Origin: an uncultured Prevotella sp.
Lineage (GTDB): Bacteria; Bacteroidota; Bacteroidia; Bacteroidales; Bacteroidaceae
Assembly (NCBI GenBank): GCA_934254985.1
Contig: CAKQMS010000003.1
Coordinates: forward strand, 1-64,000
Direction: 5' to 3'
DNA: 64,000 bases
Below the pieces are notes generated by a model, which did no database searches, was not told the DNA's origin, and saw only the letters and a program-made list of their open reading frames with translations. The number at the start of each line of letters is the position of its first letter. Positions within the stretch are counted from its first letter, which is position 1. Below are positions 26,208-34,048 of the stretch, piece after piece. The translations under genes were made by a program, and so were the position numbers.

Positions 26208-26315
26208 TTATAAACTTTCAAGCCATTTTCTGCCACTTTTGGTATATGAAGACCAAAGATACAAGGCGAGAGCTACTATACCTACGCCTGCGAAAATAAT
26301 ATAAATACCTTCCAT
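26208..26315 (-). CDS. Putative 35-residue single-pass membrane peptide
   Basis: A short ORF beginning MEGIYIIFAGVGIVALALYL and ending WSSYTKSGRKWLESL. The first 21 residues make one transmembrane helix, and the rest is a basic amphipathic tail, a pattern typical of real small membrane proteins. The reading frame occupies a 108-base stretch not explained by anything else, with an AT-rich leader and a TTTATTTG box about 30 bases upstream (a one-mismatch -7 box). Function unknown. Coding status is an inference from composition; a conservation search would settle it. Confidence 0.5.
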   Translation of the reverse strand: MEGIYIIFAGVGIVALALYLWSSYTKSGRKWLESL

Positions 26316-26436
26316 AATTATTTCTTTTTTAATATATTGTCTGCAAATAAAGCTAAAGAAAGTGTAGCAAAAATACTGTTTTATAATGTAATGACCAAAG
26401 AAAAACGACTTTTTTTCCTTTTATCAGGTAAAATGA

Positions 26437-26501
26437 CTAAAGTTTCGGATTTAGGCAGTGACGGGCTGAAAGCCCGTTTGGAATCAAATCCGAAACTTTA
26501 G
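26437..26501. repeat. Long palindrome with nested hairpin
   Basis: Outer perfect 16-bp arms CTAAAGTTTCGGATTT (26437-26452) / AAATCCGAAACTTTAG (26486-26501) enclosing an inner hairpin CGGGCT-GAA-AGCCCG. Size and shape suit a small non-autonomous repeat or a structured RNA; only one copy is seen here. The rest of 26316-26625 holds no gene. Confidence 0.65.
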
Positions 26502-26525
26502 TAAAATGATAAATACAAGTCAAGC

Positions 26526-26570
26526 AAAAAAAAAAAAACGGCAAGGCTATTTGAAACAAAAGCCTTGCCG
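26526..26570 (-). terminator. Terminator of the lipoprotein gene at 26626
   Basis: Perfect stem CGGCAAGGCT / AGCCTTGCCG (26539-26570) followed, on the minus strand, by a run of 13 T. Confidence 0.93.
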
Positions 26571-26625
26571 TAAAGCCGATAACTAAAGTAAAGTCATCGA
26601 AATTATTTGTTGATTCTACTGATAC

Positions 26626-27543
26626 TTATCTGCGTGTGTATGTGTAGAAATAAGATGTGTGACCATTAGAAACGCCCTCGGCAACATCTGTATTGAAGAG
26701 AGTTAAGTAAAAAGGCACAACCTTACAATCAAGTGCACGCACGTGATAGGTTACTTCCTGGTCGTCTTCCATAATCTTAACTTCTTTTTCGCCAGCTGTT
26801 GCATTACCTTTAAGCAAGCCATAAGCATTGGCAAAAACAGCAGGAGTGTGTGTGAAAGTAATTATGGTACGGTCAAGTATATTCTTCAGTTCTTCCTTAG
26901 AAATTGCTTGAGTGCTTCCGCCTGCTACAGCCTTCTCTGTATTGAAGTAGTTGCAGATCTCGAATGTCAGACCATCGTGGAATCTACTCTGCAAATAGTT
27001 CTGAACATTTTCGTTCATACCGCTTGTTGTGATAGTAATACCATCATTTGCAAAAGCTATATCAAGTTCAACCTTGTTGCCATCGATAACCATTTCAGCA
27101 TGTTCGTTAGAACCATAAGTCTCGACATTTTGTGAGTGAGACTGCACGATAAGCATATCATCAACTGGGCAGTAGTACTCTGCAGGAGTTGGGATAAAGA
27201 CGGTAACATCGCTCACCGAACGTACGTGGATAGAAAGCTTGGTATCGTTTGACGGATACTGACGCTCATTGATAGAGAAATTAACCTCTACTGAATCTGG
27301 ATTTTCATTTCCTTCTGCACGTGTAACATAGAAAGGTGCAGTCTTTGCGTTTGCGTTTGCGTTTGTACCTACAGCATTACCATTTGCATCGAGTTCATTG
27401 CCATTAGAATAGAATGTCACTTTCGACGCTTTTGATGGTGCAAGCTTCACTTTTGTTGTTTCCTGTGTTGGTTCGTCATCGCTTGAGCATGATGCAAGAC
27501 CCATAGTAAGAATCATTGCAGTAAAAAACATAAGTTTTTTCAT
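26626..27543 (-). CDS. Lipoprotein of unknown function sharing a domain with the protein at 53651
   Basis: 305 residues with signal peptide and lipobox (MGLASCSSDDE), so a membrane-anchored, probably surface-exposed protein. Residues about 85-205 (KLSIHVRSVSDVTVFIPTP, then DGITITTSGMNENVQNYLQ and FHDGLTFEICNYFN) align by eye with residues about 265-385 of the lipoprotein at 53651 (KTSIHVRDTAAVHVFLPIP ... FDDGITFEIHSYVN). I do not recognise a named family. An Asn/Ala-rich low-complexity stretch lies near residues 60-68. It has an unusually long leader of about 230 bases (see 27627) and a strong terminator. Confidence 0.8.
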   Translation of the reverse strand: MKKLMFFTAMILTMGLASCSSDDEPTQETTKVKLAPSKASKVTFYSNGNELDANGNAVGTNANANAKTAPFYVTRAEGNENPDSVEVNFSINERQYPSNDTKLSIHVRSVSDVTVFIPTPAEYYCPVDDMLIVQSHSQNVETYGSNEHAEMVIDGNKVELDIAFANDGITITTSGMNENVQNYLQSRFHDGLTFEICNYFNTEKAVAGGSTQAISKEELKNILDRTIITFTHTPAVFANAYGLLKGNATAGEKEVKIMEDDQEVTYHVRALDCKVVPFYLTLFNTDVAEGVSNGHTSYFYTYTRR

Positions 27544-27626
27544 AACTTATAGTAGTTGTTATATTTATATCGGTATGGCTTCTAACCCGATAATAGATTT
27601 AAAAATATAATATAAGATTTCACACT

Positions 27627-27772
27627 AAAAAGAACGTGGAGCCATACAAAGCTGCTTGATTCTACCATAGAAAGATCTTCACGTTGCCCTGTTAGACGGA
27701 AACGAACAGATGAGTTTGCGAAGTTCTTGTACAGTCAAAAATCAAAGCGCCTGTAACGCCTTTTTTATAAGA
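27627..27772 (-). ncRNA. Candidate structured leader RNA or small RNA upstream of the lipoprotein gene
   Basis: Minus-strand transcript predicted from the -7 box at 27778-27785. It contains a GC-richer island in an AT-rich gap and a stem AACGTG (27680-27685 side) / CACGTT (27633-27638 side), with inner small hairpins TCTA-TGG-TAGA and AAG-CAG-CTT, followed on the minus strand by CTTTTTAG. That arrangement fits an intrinsic terminator about 145 bases after the start, about 85 bases before the lipoprotein ATG. It could be an attenuator or a free small RNA. No known riboswitch class is recognised. Confidence 0.35.
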
Positions 27773-27777
27773 TTTTG

Positions 27778-27785
27778 CAAAAGTA
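27778..27785 (-). promoter_or_regulatory. -7 promoter box for the lipoprotein leader
   Basis: TACTTTTG followed by C on the minus strand, about 235 bases upstream of the ATG at 27543. No clear -33 box. The remaining 27786-27907 is very AT-rich and empty. Confidence 0.5.
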
Positions 27786-27907
27786 ATATTTTATTTTATA
27801 TTGACATTATATTTTCTTGATTTTTTATTGCAAATGCTTTTTTTGCATCAATATGTATTATATTATCATCTTATTTTTTCAATCACAGAAAAAAAGTTTT
27901 GTTTTTA

Positions 27908-27939
27908 TTTGGAAGATTCAAAAGTTTAATGTACCTTTG
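27908..27939 (+). promoter_or_regulatory. Promoter of tRNA-Met
   Basis: TTTG (27908-27911), 20-base spacer, TACCTTTG (27932-27939): a textbook Bacteroidetes -33/-7 promoter 17 bases before the tRNA. Confidence 0.8.
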
Positions 27940-27956
27940 CACCCGCAAACAACGAT

Positions 27957-28030
27957 GGCGGGATAGCTCAGCTGGTTAGAGCGTCGGATTCATAATCCGG
28001 AGGTCGTGGGTTCGGGTCCCACCCCCGCTA
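27957..28030 (+). tRNA. tRNA-Met (anticodon CAT)
   Basis: 74 bases forming a cloverleaf: D arm GCTC..GAGC, anticodon arm TCGGATT-CAT-AATCCGG side (anticodon 27991-27993), T arm GTGGG-TTCGGGT-CCCAC, 3' acceptor strand ending in discriminator A. CCA is not encoded. CAT anticodons can be elongator Met, initiator Met or modified Ile (k2C); the three types cannot be separated with certainty here, but elongator Met is the best guess. Flanked by a good promoter and a terminator, so a single-gene unit. Confidence 0.93.
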
Positions 28031-28031
28031 C

Positions 28032-28070
28032 AAAAAAGTCTTGTAAGTATCTACTTGCAAGACTTTTTTT
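28032..28070 (+). terminator. Terminator of tRNA-Met
   Basis: Stem AAAAAAGTCTTG / CAAGACTTTTTT with an inner AAGT/ACTT pair and a T-run, directly after the tRNA. Confidence 0.88.
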
Positions 28071-28113
28071 GTTTATTACAAATTCACGGGAAATATGTGT
28101 CAAAAATGAATAT

Positions 28114-28190
28114 AGCTTCGATGCCCAACGAAGTAAGCTTCGTTGGCGATTGAAGCCTGCTTCGTTGGCCATCGAAGCAAGCTTCATTTT
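28114..28190. repeat. Array of short palindromic CTTCGTTGG units
   Basis: Alternating copies of GCTTCGTTGG and its complement: CCAACGAAG-taa-CTTCGTTGG, then GCTTCGTTGGCCATCGAAGC and AAGCTTC, ending in a T-run. Same design as the array at 11853 but a different core. May also end the minus-strand kinase transcript from the other side. Confidence 0.6.
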
Positions 28191-28220
28191 TTCATAGGTT
28201 TTTATGGATTTGTGGTTTAT

Positions 28221-30794
28221 CTATATCATTTTTACTAATTCTTCCTCCACTCCACGCAGTTCATCAAGCACTTCGGCAGCAAGTTTATTGGCTTGCGAAG
28301 GTTCAAGTTCAGCGATATGCTCGGGCGACAACTGCTGAATGGTGTTGAGAGTTGTGAGGTTGAGCATAGAGGCTATTGGCAAGAGCTTATGCGCTACGCT
28401 ACCAATTTCTTTTATCTGGGCAGACAGAGATGTAGCATCTTCTTCAGCTGATGCGACTTCTGATTCTATATTCAAAGCAGAGGTCAACCTTGATATATAT
28501 TCGTCAAGACTCGTTTTGAAATCTGTCAATATGGTGCGCTCAGCCTCAACATCGCCATCGGCAAAGACGGTTAATGCTGCAAAACGATTAGATGGAGAGT
28601 CATTATCTTGCGACTGATTGCCGTCGGCAGATGATGAAGCTGCATCAGGAGCAATGTCGCGAACGGAAGCAATCTCTTTGTTAGTAAGCTGCGACAAAAG
28701 CGTAGTCAGTCCAGCTGCGCCAAAAGGCTTAAACAGACAAGCATCGAAGCCTGCGCTATGCAACTCTGATTCGATGCTTCGCTCATGAGCAGTCATAGCA
28801 ACTACAACCATATTGCTATGATCGATATTGCTGATTAGTTCTCGTCCGCCCATTTCTGGCATTTCAATATCTGCAAAGAGGATATGCGGATGCCAAGTTT
28901 TAATCATACGCATAGCCTCGTCTACATGTTGACAAGCTATGACATTCCAACGTCCAGGCTTGACATTGGCAAGCAATTCCTTTAGCAATTGCAACTGCAA
29001 TGAGTCATCGTCAACAATCAGCACTTTGTACGTGTCGGTATCGGCAATATGCTTAGTGATATTGCTGCTTGGCGCATCTCGTTTAGCATCTTTATATTTT
29101 GCACTATCGTTGGAATCGATAGCCACAGGCACTCTGACTGTGAATACAGAGCCTTTGCCCTTGGTGCTCTGCAATTGGATGTCGCCACCCAGTATCTTTA
29201 TGTTTTCTTTGGCTATTGACAAGCCAAGACCTACACCCTCGATGCCTTGTGCTCCAGGCAATCGGGTGAAAGCTTGGAACACTCGTTCACATTCTTCTTC
29301 TGTCATTCCTACGCCTGTGTCGGCAACCTTCACGGTTAGCCAACCGCCACCAACGACAGAGGCATCAACCACAACCCTACCCTCTTTGGTATATTTCAAG
29401 GCATTGCTAACGAGGTTGTCGATAATCTGCTTTATCCTGAAAGCATCGGCAACACACATCTTTGAACCACACCTCTGGGTATGACATTCCAAGGCAAGAG
29501 ATTTCTCCATTGCCTGAGGCAGACGCTCTGCCACACAACTCTCTATGAGCTGCGATGGACGGAAGCTGACATTCTGTGGTTTTATCTTACCATCCTCTAA
29601 CTGATGATAGTTCAAAAGAGCGGTAACAAGGTTTAGCAGATGGTTGGCAGACGACTGGATATTGCTAAGCCATGCCTTTGCTTTTTCGCCTGATACTTGG
29701 TCGGACAGCAATTCTATAAAACCAGATATTGATGCTGCAGGAGCTTTGATGTCGTGGGTTATAGTAAGGAGCAGTCGCTCGCGCTGCGCCATAAGCTTTT
29801 CGGTTTCAGCCTTAGCCTGAACGAGATAATTGCGATAGATACGTTCCTTGCGCATATCGCGATAGATGAAAAGCAGGAGTATCACCACGCATACCACCGA
29901 CAGGGCTGCAAGCATTTCCACCTTGCGAAAAGCTGCCTTACGAACTACGAGGTCTTTGTCTAATGCTCGCTGCAGATACCTACGTTCTCCACCCTGAACA
30001 TCTTCCAATAGTTGCTGCATACGCTGAGCCAGCTGCATGCTAACCATCTGCAGATTGCGTGCTTTGCGATTTACAATATCCTTATGTTGCTGTTTAGCCT
30101 TGTTTTCAGCAAGTTTAATCTCTGACAGCACATCAGCCACGGTATCAGCAATATTGATGGTATGACCCACGGAGTCGGTTACTTGTCCAAGTTCTTCTTG
30201 GCGAACGCTCACAGTATCGGCATATTGCTTGCGGAAAGCATCGGCAAGACGAGCAAAGAAGCCACGCTTCGTCTTTATCACCTCATACACGGTCTGCTTG
30301 TTTTCTTTGATTTCGGCAGTCTTCGGACGAATCACAAGCGAATCATGTCCGCTATGTAGATTCTTCACCTTATTATAATATAGGGAATCCGACTTATCGT
30401 TCAATAATTCTGCAATAACAAGTCGCACATTATTATATTTCATAGTCAATAGCAGTTGCAGCGAGTCTATACGCTCTTGCTGTCGTGGATCACTTACCAA
30501 CGAGCGCAAGCCTGCCGTTGCCTTACGTGCTGAGTCTACAGCTTCGTTGTAGCTTCCCCACTCTTCCACCTGTCCAAGACATACAGCACGCTCGGCAGTA
30601 CTAACCTTAAGCATGCTATATATCATTTGTTCGGCAGCATTCTGTCGGCGCATAAAAATGACCGAAGCCTCGCTCACATTCTGTTGCGACCGCATATTGC
30701 TATATAGTAGCCAGCCCGAAAATCCCAGCACTACTATCAGCACGATATATCCAATAGCTATTTTCAAATGGGTGTTGAGCTTAATCTTTATCAT
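28221..30794 (-). CDS. Hybrid sensor histidine kinase with receiver and Hpt domains
   Basis: 857 residues from MIKIKLNTHLKIAIGYIV (30794); an upstream ATG at 30851 lies before the -7 box at 30834 and is rejected. Order: TM helix (about 11-31), about 255-residue periplasmic sensor, TM helix (about 290-312), HisKA with LTITHDIKAPAASISGF (His about 347), HATPase with LVSNALKYT and VADTGVGM, receiver with VLIVDDDS and ILFADIEMPEMGG (Asp about 641), and a C-terminal Hpt domain with SVAHKLLPI (His about 801). So it holds three steps of a His-Asp-His phosphorelay and needs an outside response regulator. None is adjacent; the sigma-54 activator at 40932 is a candidate partner by type only. Confidence 0.9.
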   Translation of the reverse strand: MIKIKLNTHLKIAIGYIVLIVVLGFSGWLLYSNMRSQQNVSEASVIFMRRQNAAEQMIYSMLKVSTAERAVCLGQVEEWGSYNEAVDSARKATAGLRSLVSDPRQQERIDSLQLLLTMKYNNVRLVIAELLNDKSDSLYYNKVKNLHSGHDSLVIRPKTAEIKENKQTVYEVIKTKRGFFARLADAFRKQYADTVSVRQEELGQVTDSVGHTINIADTVADVLSEIKLAENKAKQQHKDIVNRKARNLQMVSMQLAQRMQQLLEDVQGGERRYLQRALDKDLVVRKAAFRKVEMLAALSVVCVVILLLFIYRDMRKERIYRNYLVQAKAETEKLMAQRERLLLTITHDIKAPAASISGFIELLSDQVSGEKAKAWLSNIQSSANHLLNLVTALLNYHQLEDGKIKPQNVSFRPSQLIESCVAERLPQAMEKSLALECHTQRCGSKMCVADAFRIKQIIDNLVSNALKYTKEGRVVVDASVVGGGWLTVKVADTGVGMTEEECERVFQAFTRLPGAQGIEGVGLGLSIAKENIKILGGDIQLQSTKGKGSVFTVRVPVAIDSNDSAKYKDAKRDAPSSNITKHIADTDTYKVLIVDDDSLQLQLLKELLANVKPGRWNVIACQHVDEAMRMIKTWHPHILFADIEMPEMGGRELISNIDHSNMVVVAMTAHERSIESELHSAGFDACLFKPFGAAGLTTLLSQLTNKEIASVRDIAPDAASSSADGNQSQDNDSPSNRFAALTVFADGDVEAERTILTDFKTSLDEYISRLTSALNIESEVASAEEDATSLSAQIKEIGSVAHKLLPIASMLNLTTLNTIQQLSPEHIAELEPSQANKLAAEVLDELRGVEEELVKMI

Positions 30795-30833
30795 ATAGTA
30801 TATATATAATAATGTGTATTCTATATTCTTTGG

Positions 30834-30841
30834 CAAAATTA
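30834..30841 (-). promoter_or_regulatory. -7 promoter box for the hybrid kinase
   Basis: TAATTTTG followed by C on the minus strand, 39 bases before the ATG at 30794; decides the start choice. Confidence 0.5.
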
Positions 30842-30960
30842 CATAAAACAATAGATATTGCCATCACTTTTAGTTTTTTGTTAACTATTCATAACTACTT
30901 AAAATACAGATTGTTCAAGACGTATTAACAGTTAATGTTAGATAAAATGACACTATATTG

Positions 30961-30992
30961 TTTGTTCGGTTGAAGAAAAAATGATACTTTTG
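30961..30992 (+). promoter_or_regulatory. Promoter of the small outer-membrane barrel gene
   Basis: TTTG (30961-30964), 20-base spacer, TACTTTTG (30985-30992). The ATG at 30981 lies inside it, so translation should start at 31020. Confidence 0.75.
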
Positions 30993-31019
30993 CAGAAACC
31001 CAAACCAAAACATTCAGTT

Positions 31020-31550
31020 ATGAAACACAAACAAACACTATTTAGCATGTTGCTATTATCTTTAGTATCAGCAACACCATTGTGCAGCAACGCTCAAAGC
31101 GCATTAGACAAATTCCATATGGAGCTTGGCTTAGGCACAGGCACACCTAAAGACAAAATGACTCCTTTCGGAGCAAATATTGACTTGAATTATAGTCTAA
31201 CAAACCGTTTCTCACTCCATGCGCTTTCTGAGGGCACCTATTTTATTCCAAAGGATGGAACGACGCACAAATACAACCAGGCAATAAACCTTGGTGGTGG
31301 ACTGAGTTATACTATTCTTCCTCCAACAATTGAGAATAATGATGCTTTTGAGTTGAGAGCATCGGTAACCTCAACCATAGGTAGTTCTGATTTCAAGAAT
31401 ACTGCTTATAAGTTGGGCTTGTATTGGGTAGGCAATCCAAAGTCAAGCTTCTCTCCTGTTGTTGGTGTTGGCTACTCGTTCCATGATTTCAGAACAAAGG
31501 GCTTAAACAACTATCATGGCTTATATGTTTCTATAGGCTTCCGCTTTTAG
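31020..31550 (+). CDS. Small outer-membrane beta-barrel protein
   Basis: 176 residues from MKHKQTLFSMLLLSLVSA with a cleavable signal peptide (cut near SNAQS). The mature part has alternating hydrophobic strands and ends LYVSIGFRF, a classic C-terminal barrel strand with a terminal Phe, fitting an eight-strand OmpA/OmpX-like barrel. No ligand can be inferred. It is divergent from the hybrid kinase, so both could be regulated from the shared 30795-31019 region. Ends in a hairpin at 31606-31641. Confidence 0.8.
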   Translation: MKHKQTLFSMLLLSLVSATPLCSNAQSALDKFHMELGLGTGTPKDKMTPFGANIDLNYSLTNRFSLHALSEGTYFIPKDGTTHKYNQAINLGGGLSYTILPPTIENNDAFELRASVTSTIGSSDFKNTAYKLGLYWVGNPKSSFSPVVGVGYSFHDFRTKGLNNYHGLYVSIGFRF

Positions 31551-31605
31551 TAACATACAATAATAGCAATAAAAATGCGGTATTGTCTTTATATAATATC
31601 TGCTA

Positions 31606-31641
31606 ACGGGCGAGTCAAAATTATTGGCTCGCTCGTTTTGT
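31606..31641 (+). terminator. Terminator of the small barrel gene
   Basis: Stem ACGGGCGAG / CTCGCTCGT with a CAA/TTG inner extension, then TTTTG. Confidence 0.65.
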
Positions 31642-31668
31642 ATTTCCCCCAATTTGTATTAATTTTGC
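31638..31668 (+). promoter_or_regulatory. Promoter of the TPR/HTH regulator gene
   Basis: TTTG (31638-31641), 19-base spacer, TAATTTTG (31661-31668) followed by C; 26 bases before the ATG. Confidence 0.65.
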
Positions 31669-31694
31669 ACTTAATTGTAATAAGCCCTTACTAA

Positions 31695-33341
31695 ATGCGA
31701 TATATACTATTCTTAATCCTAATATTTGCTGTTAGCTGCAGCGACAACAATCCGTTGTTGTCGCGTCTTGACCATATAGATTCCATTATGGATGAAAATC
31801 CGCAAGCTGCCTACGACAGTCTTTGCACTATTAAAAAGACTCAGAATATAGCGTCGGCAAAGAAAGTTAATATGAAATGGCGTTTGCTCATGGCAACGGC
31901 TAAAAACAAGTTGTATATGCATATGCCTACCAACAGCGCATTCTCTGAGGTTGTGGCATACTACGATCGCAATGGCTCTGATAACGAAAAGATGCAGAGC
32001 CGATATCTCTTGGGCTGCATTTATAGAGATATGAATGATGCACCAAAGGCAATAGAATGTTATAAACAGGCGCTATGTTATGCTGATACAACCGATGATA
32101 ATTGCAATTATAACACCTTGTTTAGGATATATGGTCAAATGGCACCACTTTATGTAGATAACCATTTATATACAGAAGCATTAATGACACATCAAAAGGC
32201 GAGCATTTATGCCTTGAAGGCAGGAGATATTTATCAGTATATAAGGGGCAAAGAACTTATAGGAGGTGATTATTATGCAACGGGAGATACATTACAGGCA
32301 ATTGCTATAGCTAAGTCGTGCATAAAACTATATGAAGATAACAATATGCATGAGGCTGCAGCTGCAGCTCTGCCTACAATAATTTATTCTTTTATTGTAC
32401 AAGAGAAATATGATTCTGCCAAAATCTATATGCATAAATATGAAGGACAAGGAGGCTTGTTTTCAAATGATAGTATAGAACATGAAAGGGAACATTATTA
32501 TTTTATCAAAGGTCTTTATAATATTGGCATAGAAAACATAGATTCTGCCGAATATTATTTTCGAAAGGTTATTAAATATGGGTATCTCTATGATGGATAT
32601 AGGGGGCTTGCACTCGTTTACAAAAAAATAGGTGAGAAAGATTCTTTGGTAAAATATACCGAACTTGTGCAACAATCATTAGAGGAGACTATGGAAAATA
32701 GTCAAAGTAATGATGTTGTTAAAGTAAATGCTGAATATAATCCTAAAACGAAGCATAATGACATTTTATATGTTATTGCGCTATGTATGTTATTTATAAT
32801 AATGGCGACTTTCTTTATTTTCGTATTTGTACAGAAAAAAGTTAGGAGAAAATTTGATAGTGATACAGTACTTATATGCAATAATACTACCAAAACTCCT
32901 AAAGCGTCAAATGAAGAACTCGATATTATTAATAAAGATATTGATGACTGGAAAAAAGAACTTTCGCTCACTATACATTTAGCTATTGAGGAACGTGATG
33001 TCTTGAAACATTTTGATGAATTACTTATTCCACAAAATGTACATCAGCATCCAAATCAAAACGATTGGACTAATATTATCATTTTAATGAAAAAGTATAA
33101 GCCAAAAACATACGATTTCTTAACGACTACTATGTCGTTAAGTGCTCAGGAATTAAAAGTGTGTATATTGGTAGTATTTGGATATACAAGTGGCGACATT
33201 GCTATTCTTCTTCAAGCTACAAATCAACGAGTTTCTAATATTAAATCTACACTTGGAATGAAGCTCTTTAATACTTCAGGAGCTAAAAATTTTACTAATA
33301 AATTCTCAAAGTCACTTATTATTAATAGGAAGAATATTTGA
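31695..33341 (+). CDS. Membrane-anchored TPR protein with C-terminal helix-turn-helix, probable regulator of the peptide cluster
   Basis: 548 residues, AT-rich coding. Residues 1-15 form a lipoprotein-like signal (FAVSCSDN). About 16-340 are helical repeats of TPR type (for example YLLGCIYRDMNDAPKAIECY, EKYDSAKIYMHKYEG, NIDSAEYYFRKVIKYG). A transmembrane helix (ILYVIALCMLFIIMATFFIF) lies near 355-378, followed by a basic cytosolic part and a LuxR-like HTH (LSAQELKVCILVVFGYTSGD, about 480-530). This is a Bacteroidetes regulator architecture that senses outside and binds DNA inside. It precedes the DUF3244-precursor-radical SAM operon by 228 bases, so I infer it controls that operon. Phosphorelay domains are absent. 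Confidence 0.8.
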   Translation: MRYILFLILIFAVSCSDNNPLLSRLDHIDSIMDENPQAAYDSLCTIKKTQNIASAKKVNMKWRLLMATAKNKLYMHMPTNSAFSEVVAYYDRNGSDNEKMQSRYLLGCIYRDMNDAPKAIECYKQALCYADTTDDNCNYNTLFRIYGQMAPLYVDNHLYTEALMTHQKASIYALKAGDIYQYIRGKELIGGDYYATGDTLQAIAIAKSCIKLYEDNNMHEAAAAALPTIIYSFIVQEKYDSAKIYMHKYEGQGGLFSNDSIEHEREHYYFIKGLYNIGIENIDSAEYYFRKVIKYGYLYDGYRGLALVYKKIGEKDSLVKYTELVQQSLEETMENSQSNDVVKVNAEYNPKTKHNDILYVIALCMLFIIMATFFIFVFVQKKVRRKFDSDTVLICNNTTKTPKASNEELDIINKDIDDWKKELSLTIHLAIEERDVLKHFDELLIPQNVHQHPNQNDWTNIIILMKKYKPKTYDFLTTTMSLSAQELKVCILVVFGYTSGDIAILLQATNQRVSNIKSTLGMKLFNTSGAKNFTNKFSKSLIINRKNI

Positions 33342-33405
33342 GATTTGCCTTAAAAAATAATGCCTTAACTGTTCAAAAACTATTATAAAGGCTCTAATAT
33401 ATACC

Positions 33406-33494
33406 AATGTGTAAAAATGTGTAATAATTTTATATCTTGCTGATTTATAATATATTACACACCGCTTTTGAACAGGAATGTGTAAAAATGTGTA
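33406..33494. promoter_or_regulatory. Candidate operator: 18-bp direct repeats with flanking inverted repeat
   Basis: AATGTGTAAAAATGTGTA at 33406-33423 and again at 33477-33494, 71 bases apart, with CTGTTCAAAA (33369-33378) inverted as TTTTGAACAG (33467-33476). They lie 45-130 bases upstream of the DUF3244 promoter box and are a plausible binding site for the TPR/HTH regulator. Confidence 0.45.
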
Positions 33495-33537
33495 TTTTTT
33501 ATAGCCATTAAAAACGCAGATTTCATCTACTTGTTTA

Positions 33538-33545
33538 TATCTTTG
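33538..33545 (+). promoter_or_regulatory. -7 promoter box of the peptide operon
   Basis: TATCTTTG followed by C, 25 bases before the start at 33570. The -33 box is poor, which suits a promoter needing an activator. Confidence 0.6.
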
Positions 33546-33569
33546 CAACACAAACCAAATAATAACAAA

Positions 33570-33932
33570 ATGAAGAAATTACTAACTTTATTCTTATGTT
33601 GCTTTTTAGCAATTACAGTAAACACAGTAGAAGCAGGGAACCCTTCTAACAATAAAAAGAAGGTTACTTTAAAAACAACTCCTTATAAGGCCTTAGGAGG
33701 TATGAAACGTTCGCCTATATTGCCTATATATGCATTTCAAGATGGAAATCTACTAATATTTGATGCCAGTCTTGAAGGTGCAAATATAGATATTGTTTCC
33801 GATGAAATGGTAGTTTTTTCTACACAGATAGATGAAAATGGTTGCGTAGAATTACCTGAAAGTTTGGAGGGGGAATTTGAATTGCGCTTATACGTAGGAG
33901 AGAATGTGTTCTCTGGGTTGATAGTATTATAA
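33570..33932 (+). CDS. DUF3244 domain protein, secreted
   Basis: 120 residues from MKKLLTLFLCCFLAITVNTVEA (signal peptide); an in-frame ATG at 33531 lies before the -7 box and is rejected. The mature part (LPIYAFQDGNLLIFDASLEG, then GEFELRLYVGENVFSGLIVL) has the beta-sandwich pattern of Bacteroidetes DUF3244 proteins, which have no proven function. As I recall, these proteins are often found beside TPR/HTH regulators, as here. First gene of the peptide operon; it could act as a periplasmic partner, immunity or sensor-ligand protein, all untested. Confidence 0.8.
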   Translation: MKKLLTLFLCCFLAITVNTVEAGNPSNNKKKVTLKTTPYKALGGMKRSPILPIYAFQDGNLLIFDASLEGANIDIVSDEMVVFSTQIDENGCVELPESLEGEFELRLYVGENVFSGLIVL

Positions 33933-34048
33933 TTTGTAAGTAAAGAGAATATTTTTTAGTCGACGAAATTATATTTCAGACCTTACTGACCAAAGGAGCA
34001 AAAGCCGAAAAGCTGTAAGAGTAGGCATAATAGATAAAAAAAATCATT

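Noticed and set aside
30981..31019. Upstream ATG of the small barrel gene
   Set aside because: It sits within the -7 promoter box and would put non-signal residues before the signal peptide.
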